Shown here: positions 25,997 through 36,240 of the stretch, piece by piece | Layout of the letters: each line of letters opens with the position of its first letter | How positions within the stretch are numbered: the stretch's first letter is position 1 | Origin: Billgrantia sulfidoxydans | GTDB taxonomy: Bacteria > Pseudomonadota > Gammaproteobacteria > Pseudomonadales > Halomonadaceae | Assembly (NCBI RefSeq): GCF_017868775.1 | Contig: NZ_CP053381.1 | Span: 1,922,001-1,986,000, forward strand | Reading direction: 5' to 3' | Length of the DNA: 64,000 nt | Translations under genes and position numbers: made by a program | The notes under the pieces: model-generated | Database searches by the model: none | What the model saw: the letters and a program-made list of their open reading frames with translations, nothing else | Told to the model about the DNA's origin: nothing

Positions 25997-27270
25997 CGCC
26001 TGCGATCCTGACCTTCGCCATCCTGCTCCTGATCGGCGCGCCCGTCGCGGTGGTAATGGCGCTCTCCGGCCTGGCCGGCGGTTATGCCATGGGCGGCGAG
26101 CGCATGCTCGGGATCATCGCCGACCGCATGTTCTCCGGTGTGTCCGGCTTCCTGCTGATTGCCGTGCCTTATTTCATCTTCACCGCCGAGCTGATGAACC
26201 AGGGCGGGCTGACCCACAAGCTGATCGCCTTCAACAATGCCCTGTTCGGGCGCGTGCGTGGGGCGCTCTCCCACGTCAATGTCTCGGTCTCGGTATTCTT
26301 CGCCGGCCTTACCGGGGCGGCGATCACCGATACCGTGGCGATCGGCAAGATCATGATCCCCGAGATGAAGCGCCAGGGCTACGACGCCGAGTATGCGGCA
26401 GCGATCACCGCCTGCTCGTCGATCATCGGGCCCATCATCCCGCCCAGCGTGGTGATGGTGGTCTACGCCACGCTGCTGCGCGACATCTCGGTGATCGACC
26501 TGTTCGCCGGCGGTATCGTCCCGGGTCTGCTGATGGCGCTGGCACTGCTCGGGGTCAGCTTCTACCTGGCCTGGAAGCGCGGCTATCCCAAGCAGACGCC
26601 GACGCCCATCAAGGTGGCGATGCTGTCGTTCCTGGCGGCGCTGCCGGCGATGATCGTGCCGCTGATCATCCTGGGCGGCATACTCTCGGGCCTGACCACC
26701 ATCACCGAGGCGTCCGGGTTTGCTGCGGTCTATGCCATTGCGATCGGCGTGCTGCTCTACCGCAACCTCGACTGGAGGAAGATCTGGCACGCGCTGGTGG
26801 TGACGGTACGCTTCTCCGGCGTGGTGTTCTTTCTGCTCGCCACTTCGGCGGTGCTCGGCTGGTTCGTGACGCGCTCGGGGATCGCCCGCGATGCGGCAGG
26901 GCTGATCACCACCTTCAGCGACTCGGCGTTCCTCCAACTGATGCTGGTGTGTGTGCTGCTGATCCTGATCGGTACCGTGATGGACGTGCTGCCGGCGCTG
27001 GTCGTGGTGGCGCCGGTGCTGGTGCCGGCGATGATCCAGCTTGGCTTCGATCCGCTACACTTTGCCATCCTGATGATCGTGGTGCTCAATATCTCCAACG
27101 TGACGCCGCCGGTGGGGATGACCCTGATGACGGCGGCACGCATCGCCAACGTGCCCTACGAGCGGGCGATCCTCGCGTCTCTGCCGTTCTACGTGGCGTT
27201 CCTGGCGGTGATCTTGCTGCTGGCGGCCTTTCCGGCACTCTCTACCTGGATTCCCTCGCTGCTTGACTGA
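25993..27270 (+). CDS. TRAP transporter large permease (DctM family)
   Basis: A 425-residue protein with about twelve transmembrane helices. The DctM signature appears in PYFIFTAELMNQGGL and in VFFAGLTGAAITDTVAIGKIMIPEMKRQGYD (quoted by its start VFFAGLTGAAITDT and end MKRQGYD), followed by IIGPIIPPSVVMV. It uses an ion gradient, usually Na+, to drive uptake with DctP and DctQ. Overlap with dctQ (ATGA) shows tight coupling. Only 26 bp separate it from the first deacylase gene, so transport and catabolism are on one transcript. Confidence 0.9.
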   Translation: MTPAILTFAILLLIGAPVAVVMALSGLAGGYAMGGERMLGIIADRMFSGVSGFLLIAVPYFIFTAELMNQGGLTHKLIAFNNALFGRVRGALSHVNVSVSVFFAGLTGAAITDTVAIGKIMIPEMKRQGYDAEYAAAITACSSIIGPIIPPSVVMVVYATLLRDISVIDLFAGGIVPGLLMALALLGVSFYLAWKRGYPKQTPTPIKVAMLSFLAALPAMIVPLIILGGILSGLTTITEASGFAAVYAIAIGVLLYRNLDWRKIWHALVVTVRFSGVVFFLLATSAVLGWFVTRSGIARDAAGLITTFSDSAFLQLMLVCVLLILIGTVMDVLPALVVVAPVLVPAMIQLGFDPLHFAILMIVVLNISNVTPPVGMTLMTAARIANVPYERAILASLPFYVAFLAVILLLAAFPALSTWIPSLLD

Positions 27271-27296
27271 GGAATGCGAATGCAAGGACCGACACG

Positions 27297-28331
27297 ATGA
27301 AGCTTTTCTACCATCCCGACCAGGCATCCCACGCGCCCGGCGCCTTCCTGGTGCGTGGCCAGCTCACCGCTTCCCCCGAGGGACCGGTGCGAGCCGAGCT
27401 GTTGGCCAAGGGCCTGGAGACAATGGGCCTCGTGCTGCACGAGCCCGAGGATATCGACAGCCCGCGGCTGCGCAGCCGCCTGGCAAGCATTCACACGCCG
27501 CGCTACCTGAGTTTCCTCGAGACCATTCATGCCCGCTGGCGCGAGCTGCCGGGGGCCTCCGAACTGGTGATGCCCAATATCCACCCATGCGGCGGCGGCC
27601 ATCACTACCCGCGTCATCCGGTAGGGCAGGCGGGCTGGCATCTCCACGACATGGCGTGTCCCATCGGTGCCGACAGCTTCCGCGGCATCCTGGCCAGCGC
27701 GGCCACGGCCCAGGCGGCGGCCGAGGCGCTGATCGGTGGCCACGGCACCACCTACGCACTGTGTCGCCCCCCGGGGCACCACGCCGGGCCGGACCGGGCG
27801 GGTGGCTTCTGCTTCCTCAACAACTCGGCGCTGGCGGCCATCGTGCTGCGCGAGCACTTCTCGCGGGTCGCCATTCTCGATGTCGACCTGCACCACGGTA
27901 ATGGCACCCAGGACATCTTCTATTATCGGAACGACGTCTGGACCGGCTCGCTGCATGTCGATCCCGCCGATTTCTACCCCTTCTTCTGGGGCGGGGCCAA
28001 TGAGGAGGGCATGGGCGAGGGGCTGGGTGCCAACGTCAACCTGCCGCTGCCACTGGGCAGCGATGGCGCCGCCTTCCTCGAGGCGCTGGAGGTATTGATC
28101 GCGCGCCTGGAAGCGTTTCGTCCCGAGGCGGTGGTGATCGCGCTGGGACTGGACGCCCATCGTGACGACCCGCTGGCCGGCATGACGCTCGAGACCGCGG
28201 ATTTCGAAGCGGTCGGCCGACGCTTGGCTCAGTTGGCCCGGCCCGTCGTGCTGGTACAGGAGGGCGGCTATCCCACTGAGCACTTGGGCGACAACCTGGC
28301 CGCCTTCATGAATGGCTTCAGCAGCGGCTGA
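27297..28331 (+). CDS. Histone-deacetylase-fold amidohydrolase (acetylpolyamine amidohydrolase-like)
   Basis: A 344-residue zinc amidohydrolase. It begins MKLFYHPDQASHAP, close to acetylpolyamine aminohydrolases. Catalytic features are intact: the His pair in CRPPGHHAGPD, zinc ligands Asp and His in ILDVDLHHGNGTQDIFY, the third ligand Asp in LGLDAHRDDPLAG, and a C-terminal VLVQEGGYP block with the glycine-rich loop. It should remove an acyl group from an amine such as an acetylpolyamine or N-acyl diamine. It is the first metabolic gene after the TRAP transporter and so is a candidate first step after uptake. Confidence 0.88.
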   Translation: MKLFYHPDQASHAPGAFLVRGQLTASPEGPVRAELLAKGLETMGLVLHEPEDIDSPRLRSRLASIHTPRYLSFLETIHARWRELPGASELVMPNIHPCGGGHHYPRHPVGQAGWHLHDMACPIGADSFRGILASAATAQAAAEALIGGHGTTYALCRPPGHHAGPDRAGGFCFLNNSALAAIVLREHFSRVAILDVDLHHGNGTQDIFYYRNDVWTGSLHVDPADFYPFFWGGANEEGMGEGLGANVNLPLPLGSDGAAFLEALEVLIARLEAFRPEAVVIALGLDAHRDDPLAGMTLETADFEAVGRRLAQLARPVVLVQEGGYPTEHLGDNLAAFMNGFSSG

Positions 28332-28396
28332 CGTCAGGCCGCGGACGTGCAAGTATTCGCTGTTCGACCCAATTCACTTCCATCGAGAGAGACGAC

Positions 28397-28753
28397 ATGA
28401 CCATTCAGTACCATCACAGCAATGCCCGCATGAGCCAGATCGCCGTGCACAACGGAACCGTCTACCTGGCCGGCCAGGTACCGAGCGACGCCACGGCCGA
28501 CATGCGTGGCCAGACCGAGCAGGTGCTGGCGCGCATCGACGAGCTGCTGGCCGAGGCCGGCAGCGCCAAGGAGCACCTGATCTCGGCCCAGGTGTGGGTC
28601 ACCGACATGGCGGAGTTCGATCAGATGAACGCGGCCTGGGAAGCCTGGGTGGTGCCGGGCCGCCCGCCGGTGCGCGCCGCCCTCGAGGCCAAGCTGGCCA
28701 AGCCTGAATGGAAGGTCGAGATCATGGTGGTCGCGGCGCTGCCGGAGGCTTGA
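28397..28753 (+). CDS. RidA-family protein
   Basis: A 118-residue trimeric YjgF/YER057c/UK114-type protein. It has the opening pattern MSQIAVHNGTVYLAGQVPSD and ends MVVAALPEA; the central stretch ISAQVWVTDMAEFDQMNAAW is typical. The arginine that binds carboxylates in deaminating RidA proteins would be expected near PPVRAALEAKLA, and Arg is present there. RidA members hydrolyse reactive imines made by amino acid-oxidising or PLP enzymes; here the cyclodeaminase-like and aminotransferase enzymes are likely sources. The gene is one base from the next gene. Confidence 0.87.
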   Translation: MTIQYHHSNARMSQIAVHNGTVYLAGQVPSDATADMRGQTEQVLARIDELLAEAGSAKEHLISAQVWVTDMAEFDQMNAAWEAWVVPGRPPVRAALEAKLAKPEWKVEIMVVAALPEA

Positions 28754-28754
28754 G

Positions 28755-29696
28755 ATGCGTATCGTCACCGCCGAGGAAGTCGCTGGCGCGCTGCCCTGGC
28801 CGGCGCTGGTCGAGCGCCTGGCATTGACGTTCCGGGAGGGCGTGGAGTCACCGCCGCGCCATCACCATGCCATGCAGCGGCCCGACGGCGAGGCCACCAT
28901 GCTGCTGATGCCGGCCTGGGAGCGGGCCGGCTATATCGGCGTGAAGATGGTCAATGTCTTTCCGCAGAATGCCGACCATGGCCTGCCGGCCATTGCCGGC
29001 GTCTACCTGCTCAGCGAGGGCGCCCATGGGCGCCCGCTTGCCTGCCTCGACGGCAGCGAGTTGACCCGGCGGCGCACCGCGGCGGCCTCGGCCCTGGCCG
29101 CTCGCGAGCTGGCTCGGGAGGATGTCGAGACGCTGCTGGTGGTGGGCACCGGCAAGCTGGCGCCCATGGTGATCGAAGCCCATGCCGCGGTGCGCCCGAT
29201 CAAGCGCGTGCGAGTCTGGGGCCGCAACCCGGAGAAGGCACGACGGTTGGCTGCCGAGTACGCCGACAGGTTCGATTGTGCGGCGGTCGAGAATCTCGAG
29301 GCGGCCGCCCGTGACGCCGACCTGATCAGCTGCGTGACGCTCTCCAGCGAACCGCTGATACGCGGCGAGTGGCTCGCGCCCGGCACCCATCTCGACCTGA
29401 TCGGCGCGTTCCGCCCCAGCATGCGCGAAACCGACGCCGAGTGCCTGCGGCGTGGCGAGGTGTACGTCGATACCTATGCCGGCGCCCGGGGCGAGGCGGG
29501 CGACATTCTCCAGGCGATCGACGAGGGGGCGTTCGCTTTCGACGACATTGCCGCCGAGCTGGCGGAGCTGCTGCGTGGCGAGAAGGCCGGGCGCCGCTCG
29601 GCCGAGGCGATTACCGTGTTCAAGTCGGTCGGCGCTTCGCTGGAAGATCTGGCGGCGGCCATCGAGGTCTGGGAGCAGTTGGAGAAGCGTGCATGA
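28755..29696 (+). CDS. Ornithine cyclodeaminase/mu-crystallin family protein
   Basis: A 313-residue NAD(P)-binding protein. The substrate region has GYIGVKMVNVFPQN, with the conserved Lys. The Rossmann fold shows LLVVGTGKLAPMVIEAHAA, and downstream lie VRVWGRNPEKARRLA and HLDLIGAFRPSMRETD (the Asp of that last block is the usual catalytic residue). The family includes ornithine cyclodeaminase, alanine dehydrogenase and cyclic imino acid (pyrroline/piperideine-2-carboxylate) reductases. With RidA and an aminotransferase beside it, a ketimine reductase or an amino acid dehydrogenase is the best guess. It overlaps the next gene by four bases. Confidence 0.85.
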   Translation: MRIVTAEEVAGALPWPALVERLALTFREGVESPPRHHHAMQRPDGEATMLLMPAWERAGYIGVKMVNVFPQNADHGLPAIAGVYLLSEGAHGRPLACLDGSELTRRRTAAASALAARELAREDVETLLVVGTGKLAPMVIEAHAAVRPIKRVRVWGRNPEKARRLAAEYADRFDCAAVENLEAAARDADLISCVTLSSEPLIRGEWLAPGTHLDLIGAFRPSMRETDAECLRRGEVYVDTYAGARGEAGDILQAIDEGAFAFDDIAAELAELLRGEKAGRRSAEAITVFKSVGASLEDLAAAIEVWEQLEKRA

Positions 29697-30805
29697 AGCG
29701 TCGAACAGGCTTTTACTGGCATGAGCGCTGCTTCTGGCACGACCCGGGCGCCATCGGCGTGTTCTCGGCGCCCGGCGAGTTCCTGCAGCCCCAGCCTGCC
29801 TCGGAGAGCCCCGAGAGCAAGCGCCGGCTGAAGAACCTGCTCGAGGTGTCGGGGCTGATCGACGAGCTCGACGTGCGCAAGGCGTCGCCGGCGAGCCGCG
29901 AGGACCTGGCGCGCTTCCATACCGGGCGCTACCTGGACGAACTCGAGGAGGGCGAGCTGACCCGGGGCGGCGACGCCGGCGAATGCGCGCCCTTCACGCC
30001 GGGCAGCCTGGCGGCGGCGAAACAGTCGGCGGGCCTGGCAATCGCCGCGGTGGAGGCGGTGGCCACCGGCGAGCTGGCCAACGCCTATGCCCTGTGTCGG
30101 CCGCCGGGGCACCATGCCGAAGCCGATCGCGGGCGTGGTTTCTGCCTGCTCGGCAACATTCCGGTCGCGGTGATGCGGGCCCGGGCGCTGGGGCAGGTCA
30201 GGCGCGTGGCGATCCTCGACTGGGACGTGCACCACGGCAACGGCCAGCAGGAGGCCTTCTACGACGACCCCGATGTCCTCACCGTGTCGATTCACCAGGC
30301 CGGCAATTATCCGCTGGACAGCGGTGACTTCGAGGAATTGGGCGAAGGCGCGGGGTATGGCGCCAATCTCAACCTGCCGATGCCGCCCGGCAGCGGCATC
30401 GACGCCTACCGCTACGCCATGCAGGAGCTGGTGCTGCCCGCCATCGGCGGCTTTGCCCCCGACCTGATCGTGGTGGCCTGCGGCTATGACGCCTGCGGCA
30501 AGGATCCGCTGGGCAAGATGATGCTCAACAGTTCGGCCTTCGCCGCCATGACCCAGCAGCTCAAGGCCTTGGCGGCGCGCATCAGCGACGGCAAGCTGGT
30601 GATGATCCACGAGGGCGGCTACTCCGAAGGCTACGTGCCGCTGTGCGGGCACGCGGTGATCCAGACCCTGTCGGGTAGTCGCATCGAGGTGCCGGACCCG
30701 CAGAACGACGAGATCGCCGCCTGGGCCTACCAGTCGCTGCAGCCGCATCAGCGTGCCCTGATCGACGGCTGGTGCGAGGGCTGGCGGCGTGCCGCTCCGC
30801 TCTGA
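29693..30805 (+). CDS. Second histone-deacetylase-fold amidohydrolase (class II-like)
   Basis: A 370-residue zinc amidohydrolase of a different subgroup from the one at 27297. The N-terminus (TGFYWHERCFWHDPGAIGVF) and a longer C-terminal tail are distinct. Catalytic features: CRPPGHHAEADRGRGFC, ILDWDVHHGNGQQEAFY with Asp and His ligands, CGYDACGKDPLG with the third Asp, and IHEGGYSEGYVP. The ATG at 29693 overlaps the previous stop. Two HDAC-type enzymes within 2.5 kb suggest either two acyl groups on one substrate or two successive substrates. Deacylation of an amine or amino-acid amide is expected from the family. Confidence 0.87.
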   Translation: MKRRTGFYWHERCFWHDPGAIGVFSAPGEFLQPQPASESPESKRRLKNLLEVSGLIDELDVRKASPASREDLARFHTGRYLDELEEGELTRGGDAGECAPFTPGSLAAAKQSAGLAIAAVEAVATGELANAYALCRPPGHHAEADRGRGFCLLGNIPVAVMRARALGQVRRVAILDWDVHHGNGQQEAFYDDPDVLTVSIHQAGNYPLDSGDFEELGEGAGYGANLNLPMPPGSGIDAYRYAMQELVLPAIGGFAPDLIVVACGYDACGKDPLGKMMLNSSAFAAMTQQLKALAARISDGKLVMIHEGGYSEGYVPLCGHAVIQTLSGSRIEVPDPQNDEIAAWAYQSLQPHQRALIDGWCEGWRRAAPL

Positions 30806-30834
30806 AACAACCTATCAGAACCGACGAGGACGAT

Positions 30835-31803
30835 ATGACGCCGCTCTATGATCGAGATGGGTGGATATGGCGGGACGGCGAGTGGTTGCCATGGCGAGAG
30901 GCGCAGAGCCACCTGCTGACACACACCCTGCATTACGGCATGGGCTGCTTCGAGGGCGTGCGCGCCTATGCCGGGGCGCAGGGAACCCACCTGTTCCGCG
31001 TTGCCGAGCATACCCGGCGCCTGCTCGACAGCGCCCACGCGCTGGACATGCCGGTGGCCTTCGACGAGGCGACGCTGATCGAGGCCCAGCGCCAGTGCCT
31101 GGTGCGCAACGAGCTGCGCAATGCCTACCTCAAGCCCACCGTGTTCTTCGGCGCGGAAGGTCTGGGGTTGCGTGCCAAGGGGCTCTCGGTGCACGTGATG
31201 ATCGCCGCCTGGGACCTGGGCGACTACATCTCGGCGGAGGCGGCTTCGCTCGGCCTGCGGGCACTGACCTCCTCCTGGGCGCGGCACCACGTCAACATCA
31301 GCCTGTGCCGGGCAAAGACCAACGGCCACTACGTCAACTCGATGCTGGCGCTCAATACCGCCGTCAAGGCGGGCTTCGACGAGACCATCATGCTCGACCC
31401 CGAGGGCTACGTGGCCGAGGCCTCCGCGGCCAACGTCTTCCTGCTGCGCGACGGCGTGCTGCACACGCCGGAGGTGACTTCCTGCCTGCAGGGCATCACC
31501 CGCGACTGCGTGATTCAGTTGGCGCGCGACGTGCTGGGCATCGAGGTGAGGGAGCGGCGTATCACCCGCGACGAGCTCTACATCGCCGACGAAGCCTTCG
31601 TCACCGGCACCGCCGCCGAGATCCTGCCGCTGCGGGAGCTCGACGGGCGCCATGTCGGTGCACGCGCCGGCGCGCCCCTCCCGGGGCAGCCGATCGCCGA
31701 GGATTCCGTGACGGCGAAGCTTCAGCAGCTCTATCGTCGAGTCACGCGAGCGGAACTGGCTGGCGATCTGACTGCCTTTCGTGCCTGGTTGACCCCCGCC
31801 TGA
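30835..31803 (+). CDS. Branched-chain-type aminotransferase (PLP class IV)
   Basis: A 322-residue fold-type IV PLP enzyme resembling IlvE. The opening LLTHTLHYGMGCFEGVRAY, catalytic Lys161 in CRAKTNGHYVNSMLA, and the PLP phosphate region GYVAEASAANVFLL plus VTGTAAEILPLREL are all present. The start at 30835 follows a purine-rich stretch and matches the family N-terminus; the frame extends upstream. Length matches IlvE (about 309). It may be biosynthetic, but its position 29 bp after the second deacylase suggests it transaminates the freed amino group in this catabolic pathway. Confidence 0.88.
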   Translation: MTPLYDRDGWIWRDGEWLPWREAQSHLLTHTLHYGMGCFEGVRAYAGAQGTHLFRVAEHTRRLLDSAHALDMPVAFDEATLIEAQRQCLVRNELRNAYLKPTVFFGAEGLGLRAKGLSVHVMIAAWDLGDYISAEAASLGLRALTSSWARHHVNISLCRAKTNGHYVNSMLALNTAVKAGFDETIMLDPEGYVAEASAANVFLLRDGVLHTPEVTSCLQGITRDCVIQLARDVLGIEVRERRITRDELYIADEAFVTGTAAEILPLRELDGRHVGARAGAPLPGQPIAEDSVTAKLQQLYRRVTRAELAGDLTAFRAWLTPA

Positions 31804-31894
31804 GCCATTCGTCCGAGGGTGCCCTCCGCTTCGAGACGCGCATCGCCATATATAGACTGCTAATATGGCCGCACTTCGACGACAGTGGGGTGCC

Positions 31895-32914
31895 ATGACT
31901 CAGGCAATCGGCTTACTGGTAACGCTGCTAATGGCGATGGGCATGGCGTGGGGAGCCGCCGCGCTGTGGTTTCGCCTGCCCGGATCGCGAAGCCGACGAC
32001 GGCTGGCCGTGGCCTGCTGGGGCGCGGCGGCCCTGGCCCTGTTGCTGCTGGGAGGACAGGGGCAATGGTGGGCGAACGGGATCCAGGTGCTGTTGCTGTT
32101 GCTGCTGCTGATCTGGTGGTTCCGGCTGCGGCCGACTCACGATCGGCCCTGGTCCGATGACGTGGCCTATCTGGCCACCGGCGAGCTGCAGGGCAGCCAC
32201 TTGATGCTGCATCACGTGCGCGATTTCGACTGGCGAACCCGCGACGAGGCCGAGGTGCACTGGGAGGCGCGCCGCTACGACCTGGACCGCCTCGATTCGG
32301 TCGACATGATCGTCTCCAGCTGGGGGCGACCGGGCGTCGCCCACGTGATGGTCTCGTTCGGCTTCGAAGGGCAGCAGTTCGTGGTCTTCTCGGTGGAGGT
32401 AAGACGCCTGAAGGGCGAACGCTTCTCCGAAATCGGCGGCTTCTTTCGCCAGTATGAGCTCGCCATCGTGGCGGCCGACGAGCGCGACGCGGTGGGCCTG
32501 CGCAGCAAGGTACGCGGCGAGCGGGTGTCGCTGTTCCGGCTGCGCATGCCGCAGGCTGCCATGCGTTCGCTGCTGCTCGCCTACGTCGAGGAGGCCAATG
32601 CGCTGGCCAAGGCGCCGCGCTTCTACAACACCATCACCGCCAACTGCACCACGCTGATCTTCGCCATGGCGCGCGGCATCGGGGCCCGCCTGCCCCTCGA
32701 CTACCGTCTGCTGGTGACCGACCGGCTACCGGGCTACGCCTTCAAGGTCGGCGGGCTGTGGCCCGGCTTCACGCTTTCCGAGCTGGAGATGAAAGGGCGC
32801 ATCGATGACCAGGCGCGCCGAGTGCATCGCGCGACCGATTTCTCCCAGCGCATTCGTCAGGGGGTTCCGGGCTGGGAGTCGCTGGATCGAGCGTCTCTGG
32901 CGCAGGATCCGTAG
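31895..32914 (+). CDS. DUF4105 membrane protein
   Basis: A 339-residue protein with hydrophobic segments at about 2-25, 34-51 and 57-71, then a large soluble domain. The domain matches DUF4105: DFDWRTRDEAEVHWEARRYDLDRL (shown by DFDWRT and YDLDRL), HVMVSFGF, and the block YNTITANCTTLIFAMAR that contains conserved Asn-Cys. Invariant His and Cys suggest a cysteine-hydrolase-like fold facing the periplasm; activity is not known. An ATG ten codons upstream is possible, but GTGGGG before 31895 is the better site. It stands alone between the aminotransferase gene and the convergent trmJ. Confidence 0.8.
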   Translation: MTQAIGLLVTLLMAMGMAWGAAALWFRLPGSRSRRRLAVACWGAAALALLLLGGQGQWWANGIQVLLLLLLLIWWFRLRPTHDRPWSDDVAYLATGELQGSHLMLHHVRDFDWRTRDEAEVHWEARRYDLDRLDSVDMIVSSWGRPGVAHVMVSFGFEGQQFVVFSVEVRRLKGERFSEIGGFFRQYELAIVAADERDAVGLRSKVRGERVSLFRLRMPQAAMRSLLLAYVEEANALAKAPRFYNTITANCTTLIFAMARGIGARLPLDYRLLVTDRLPGYAFKVGGLWPGFTLSELEMKGRIDDQARRVHRATDFSQRIRQGVPGWESLDRASLAQDP

Positions 32915-32926
32915 GCGCAACAAAGA

Positions 32927-32954
32927 GCGCCACGGGCGCGGAGCCTCGTGGCGC
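32927..32954. terminator. Hairpin after the DUF4105 gene
   Basis: GCGCCACG (32927-32934) pairs with CGTGGCGC (32947-32954), 12 bp after the DUF4105 stop and in the 220-bp space before the convergent trmJ. No clear U-run follows. I see no gene in the remainder of this space. Confidence 0.5.
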
Positions 32955-33134
32955 ATGTCTCCCTGGGCATGTGCAATGCCGCTTCGGTAAAGCTTCCTTG
33001 CACGCATCCGTGTCGCAGCTCGACAGTGTCCCTTGTCTTCCTCCCCCTGGCGGGGGCATGTACCTTTATCCCATCAACTGATGACATGGCCATGACGGCG
33101 CGGTGAAAACGGTCGGACAAAGGCATATCGAAGC

Positions 33135-33869
33135 CTAGTCGTCCTGGGCCGATTCTTCCAGTGAGCGGAGCAGGCCGCGCAGCAGCGAGAGCTCCTTGCG
33201 GGTGGGCTGAGCCCGAGCGAACAGCGCCTGCAGCTGGGCTTCGGTGCGGGCATGGGGCTGGGTCAGGAAACCGCTGGCCTGCATCACCCGGCTCAGATGG
33301 GCGTGGAAGTGGTCGAGCTGCTCGCGGGTCGGCCGGCGCTCCTCGGCGGGGCGCGGTTGGCAGTGGTCGCTCTCGGGTCGCCGGCGCCAGGCCTTGAACG
33401 TCTCATAGGCGAGCACCTGAACCGCCTGGGAGAGATTGAGGATGCCGTAATCGGGATTGGCCGGGATGCTGACCTGATGGCTGCAACAGCGAATCTCGTC
33501 GTTGGTCAGCCCGAAGCGCTCGCGACCGAACACCAGCGCCACCGGATCGTCCTCCGCATGGGCGACGAGCTCACGGGCCATTGCCTCGGGTTCATCGAAG
33601 TGGGGCAGCGGCAGGCTGCGCAGCCGGGCACTGGCCCCCACCACCTGCACGCAGTCGGCGATGGCTTCCTGAAGAGAGCCGACCACGCGAGCGTTGTCGA
33701 CCACGTCCTCGGCGCCGGCGGCGAGGCGCGAGGCCTCGCTGTCGGGAAAGCAGCGCGGATTGACCAGCACCAGGTCGGTCAGGCCCATGGTCTTCATGGC
33801 CCGCGCCGAGGCGCCGATGTTGCCGGGGTGATAGGTCTGGACGAGGACGATACGGATATTGGCGAGCAT
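33135..33869 (-). CDS. trmJ: tRNA (cytidine/uridine-2'-O-)-methyltransferase TrmJ
   Basis: A 244-residue SPOUT methyltransferase that modifies position 32 of tRNA with S-adenosylmethionine. It starts MLANIRIVLVQTYHPGNIG, closely matching the E. coli TrmJ start and supporting 33869. SPOUT knot motifs are visible as VALVFGRERFGLTNDEI (motif 2) and IPANPDYGILNLSQAVQVLAYE (motif 3, partly quoted: NPDYGILNLSQAV). The C-terminal extension of about 80 residues is typical. No strong ribosome binding site was seen, and the frame extends 20 codons upstream. In many relatives suhB or iscR is next; here groEL is. Confidence 0.9.
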   Translation of the reverse strand: MLANIRIVLVQTYHPGNIGASARAMKTMGLTDLVLVNPRCFPDSEASRLAAGAEDVVDNARVVGSLQEAIADCVQVVGASARLRSLPLPHFDEPEAMARELVAHAEDDPVALVFGRERFGLTNDEIRCCSHQVSIPANPDYGILNLSQAVQVLAYETFKAWRRRPESDHCQPRPAEERRPTREQLDHFHAHLSRVMQASGFLTQPHARTEAQLQALFARAQPTRKELSLLRGLLRSLEESAQDD

Positions 33870-33973
33870 GTAGGCAAGACGGAAGAGTGAAGAAAGCAGA
33901 CAGGCGCGTAGCGCCCCCATGAGGAACATATTCTACCTGGCCTTGAATTCTTGCTCCTACTTTACGCGCAAAC

Positions 33974-34000
33974 AAAAGCCCCGCACGAGGCGGGGCTTTT
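33974..34000 (-). terminator. Rho-independent terminator of groESL
   Basis: AAAAGCCCCG (33974-33983) and CGGGGCTTTT (33991-34000) form a perfect 10-bp stem with a 7-base loop. It lies 23 bp after the groEL stop, with T residues at the end of the stem in the direction of groEL transcription. The symmetry would also allow termination from the plus strand. Confidence 0.88.
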
Positions 34001-34023
34001 GTAGGGCTTGGGTCAGGGCCGGC

Positions 34024-35673
<1,650 letters not shown>

Positions 35674-35727
35674 TTACTTCCTGTGAGTTCGTGAACGTCT
35701 TATGGGAACGGAGTAGGGCGTGACGGC

Positions 35728-36021
35728 TCAGCCTTCGACCACGGCGAGAATGTCGGTCTCGCTCATGATCAGGACTTCCTCGCCATCGATCTTCTGCTTC
35801 TCGACGCCGAAGCCTTCCTTGAAAATCACGGTGTCGCCGACCTTGACGTCCAGCGGACGAACGTCACCGTTGTCGAGAATCCGGCCGTTACCGACGGCGA
35901 GCACTTCGCCACGAGTCGGCTTTTCCTGGGCGTTGCCCGGAAGCACGATGCCGCCAGCGGTCTTTTGCTCTTCTTCAACGCGACGGACGACGACGCGATC
36001 GTGCAAGGGACGGATGTTCAT
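35728..36021 (-). CDS. groES: 10-kDa co-chaperonin GroES
   Basis: A 97-residue lid protein: [21 protein letters not shown] at the start, the mobile loop [18 protein letters not shown] and the C-terminal [14 protein letters not shown]. Length and sequence match GroES throughout. It heads the groESL transcript, which has an exact heat-shock promoter about 150 bp upstream. Confidence 0.98.
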   Translation of the reverse strand: MNIRPLHDRVVVRRVEEEQKTAGGIVLPGNAQEKPTRGEVLAVGNGRILDNGDVRPLDVKVGDTVIFKEGFGVEKQKIDGEEVLIMSETDILAVVEG

Positions 36022-36168
36022 TGCTCACGTTCTCCTGATGGTCAGTTGTGCCATGCGCAGCATGGCGGTTCATCACTGCCTTCCTGACTGGAAGGTGGAG
36101 GCGAGGACGCCTTCCTTGTCAAAGATGCCGAGTTCCACTCGACACCGTAGCCTGGTGCTGACCGTGAA

Positions 36169-36194
36169 ATGGGGCCGGGTGAATACCTTTCAAG
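36169..36194 (-). promoter_or_regulatory. Sigma-32 heat-shock promoter of groESL
   Basis: On the minus strand CTTGAAA (36194-36188), 13 bases, then CCCCAT (36174-36169). Both hexamers match the sigma-32 consensus exactly and the spacing is within the usual 12-16. Transcription would start about 140 bases before the groES ATG. Confidence 0.93.
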
Positions 36195-36240
36195 CCCCTG
36201 CGGTAAAAATTTTTCGTCTCGGGCCAACGCGCTGACGAGA

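Noticed and set aside
24290..31803. Ectoine uptake and degradation cluster (TeaABC/UehABC with DoeA-D)
   Set aside because: A TRAP transporter and cyclodeaminase-like gene fit, but there is no ectoine hydrolase (DoeA/EutD) or succinylglutamate desuccinylase-like DoeB; the deacylases are HDAC-type instead.
30835..31803. Housekeeping ilvE only
   Set aside because: The enzyme motifs fit IlvE, but the location within a catabolic unit makes a purely biosynthetic label unsafe, so the symbol is left empty.
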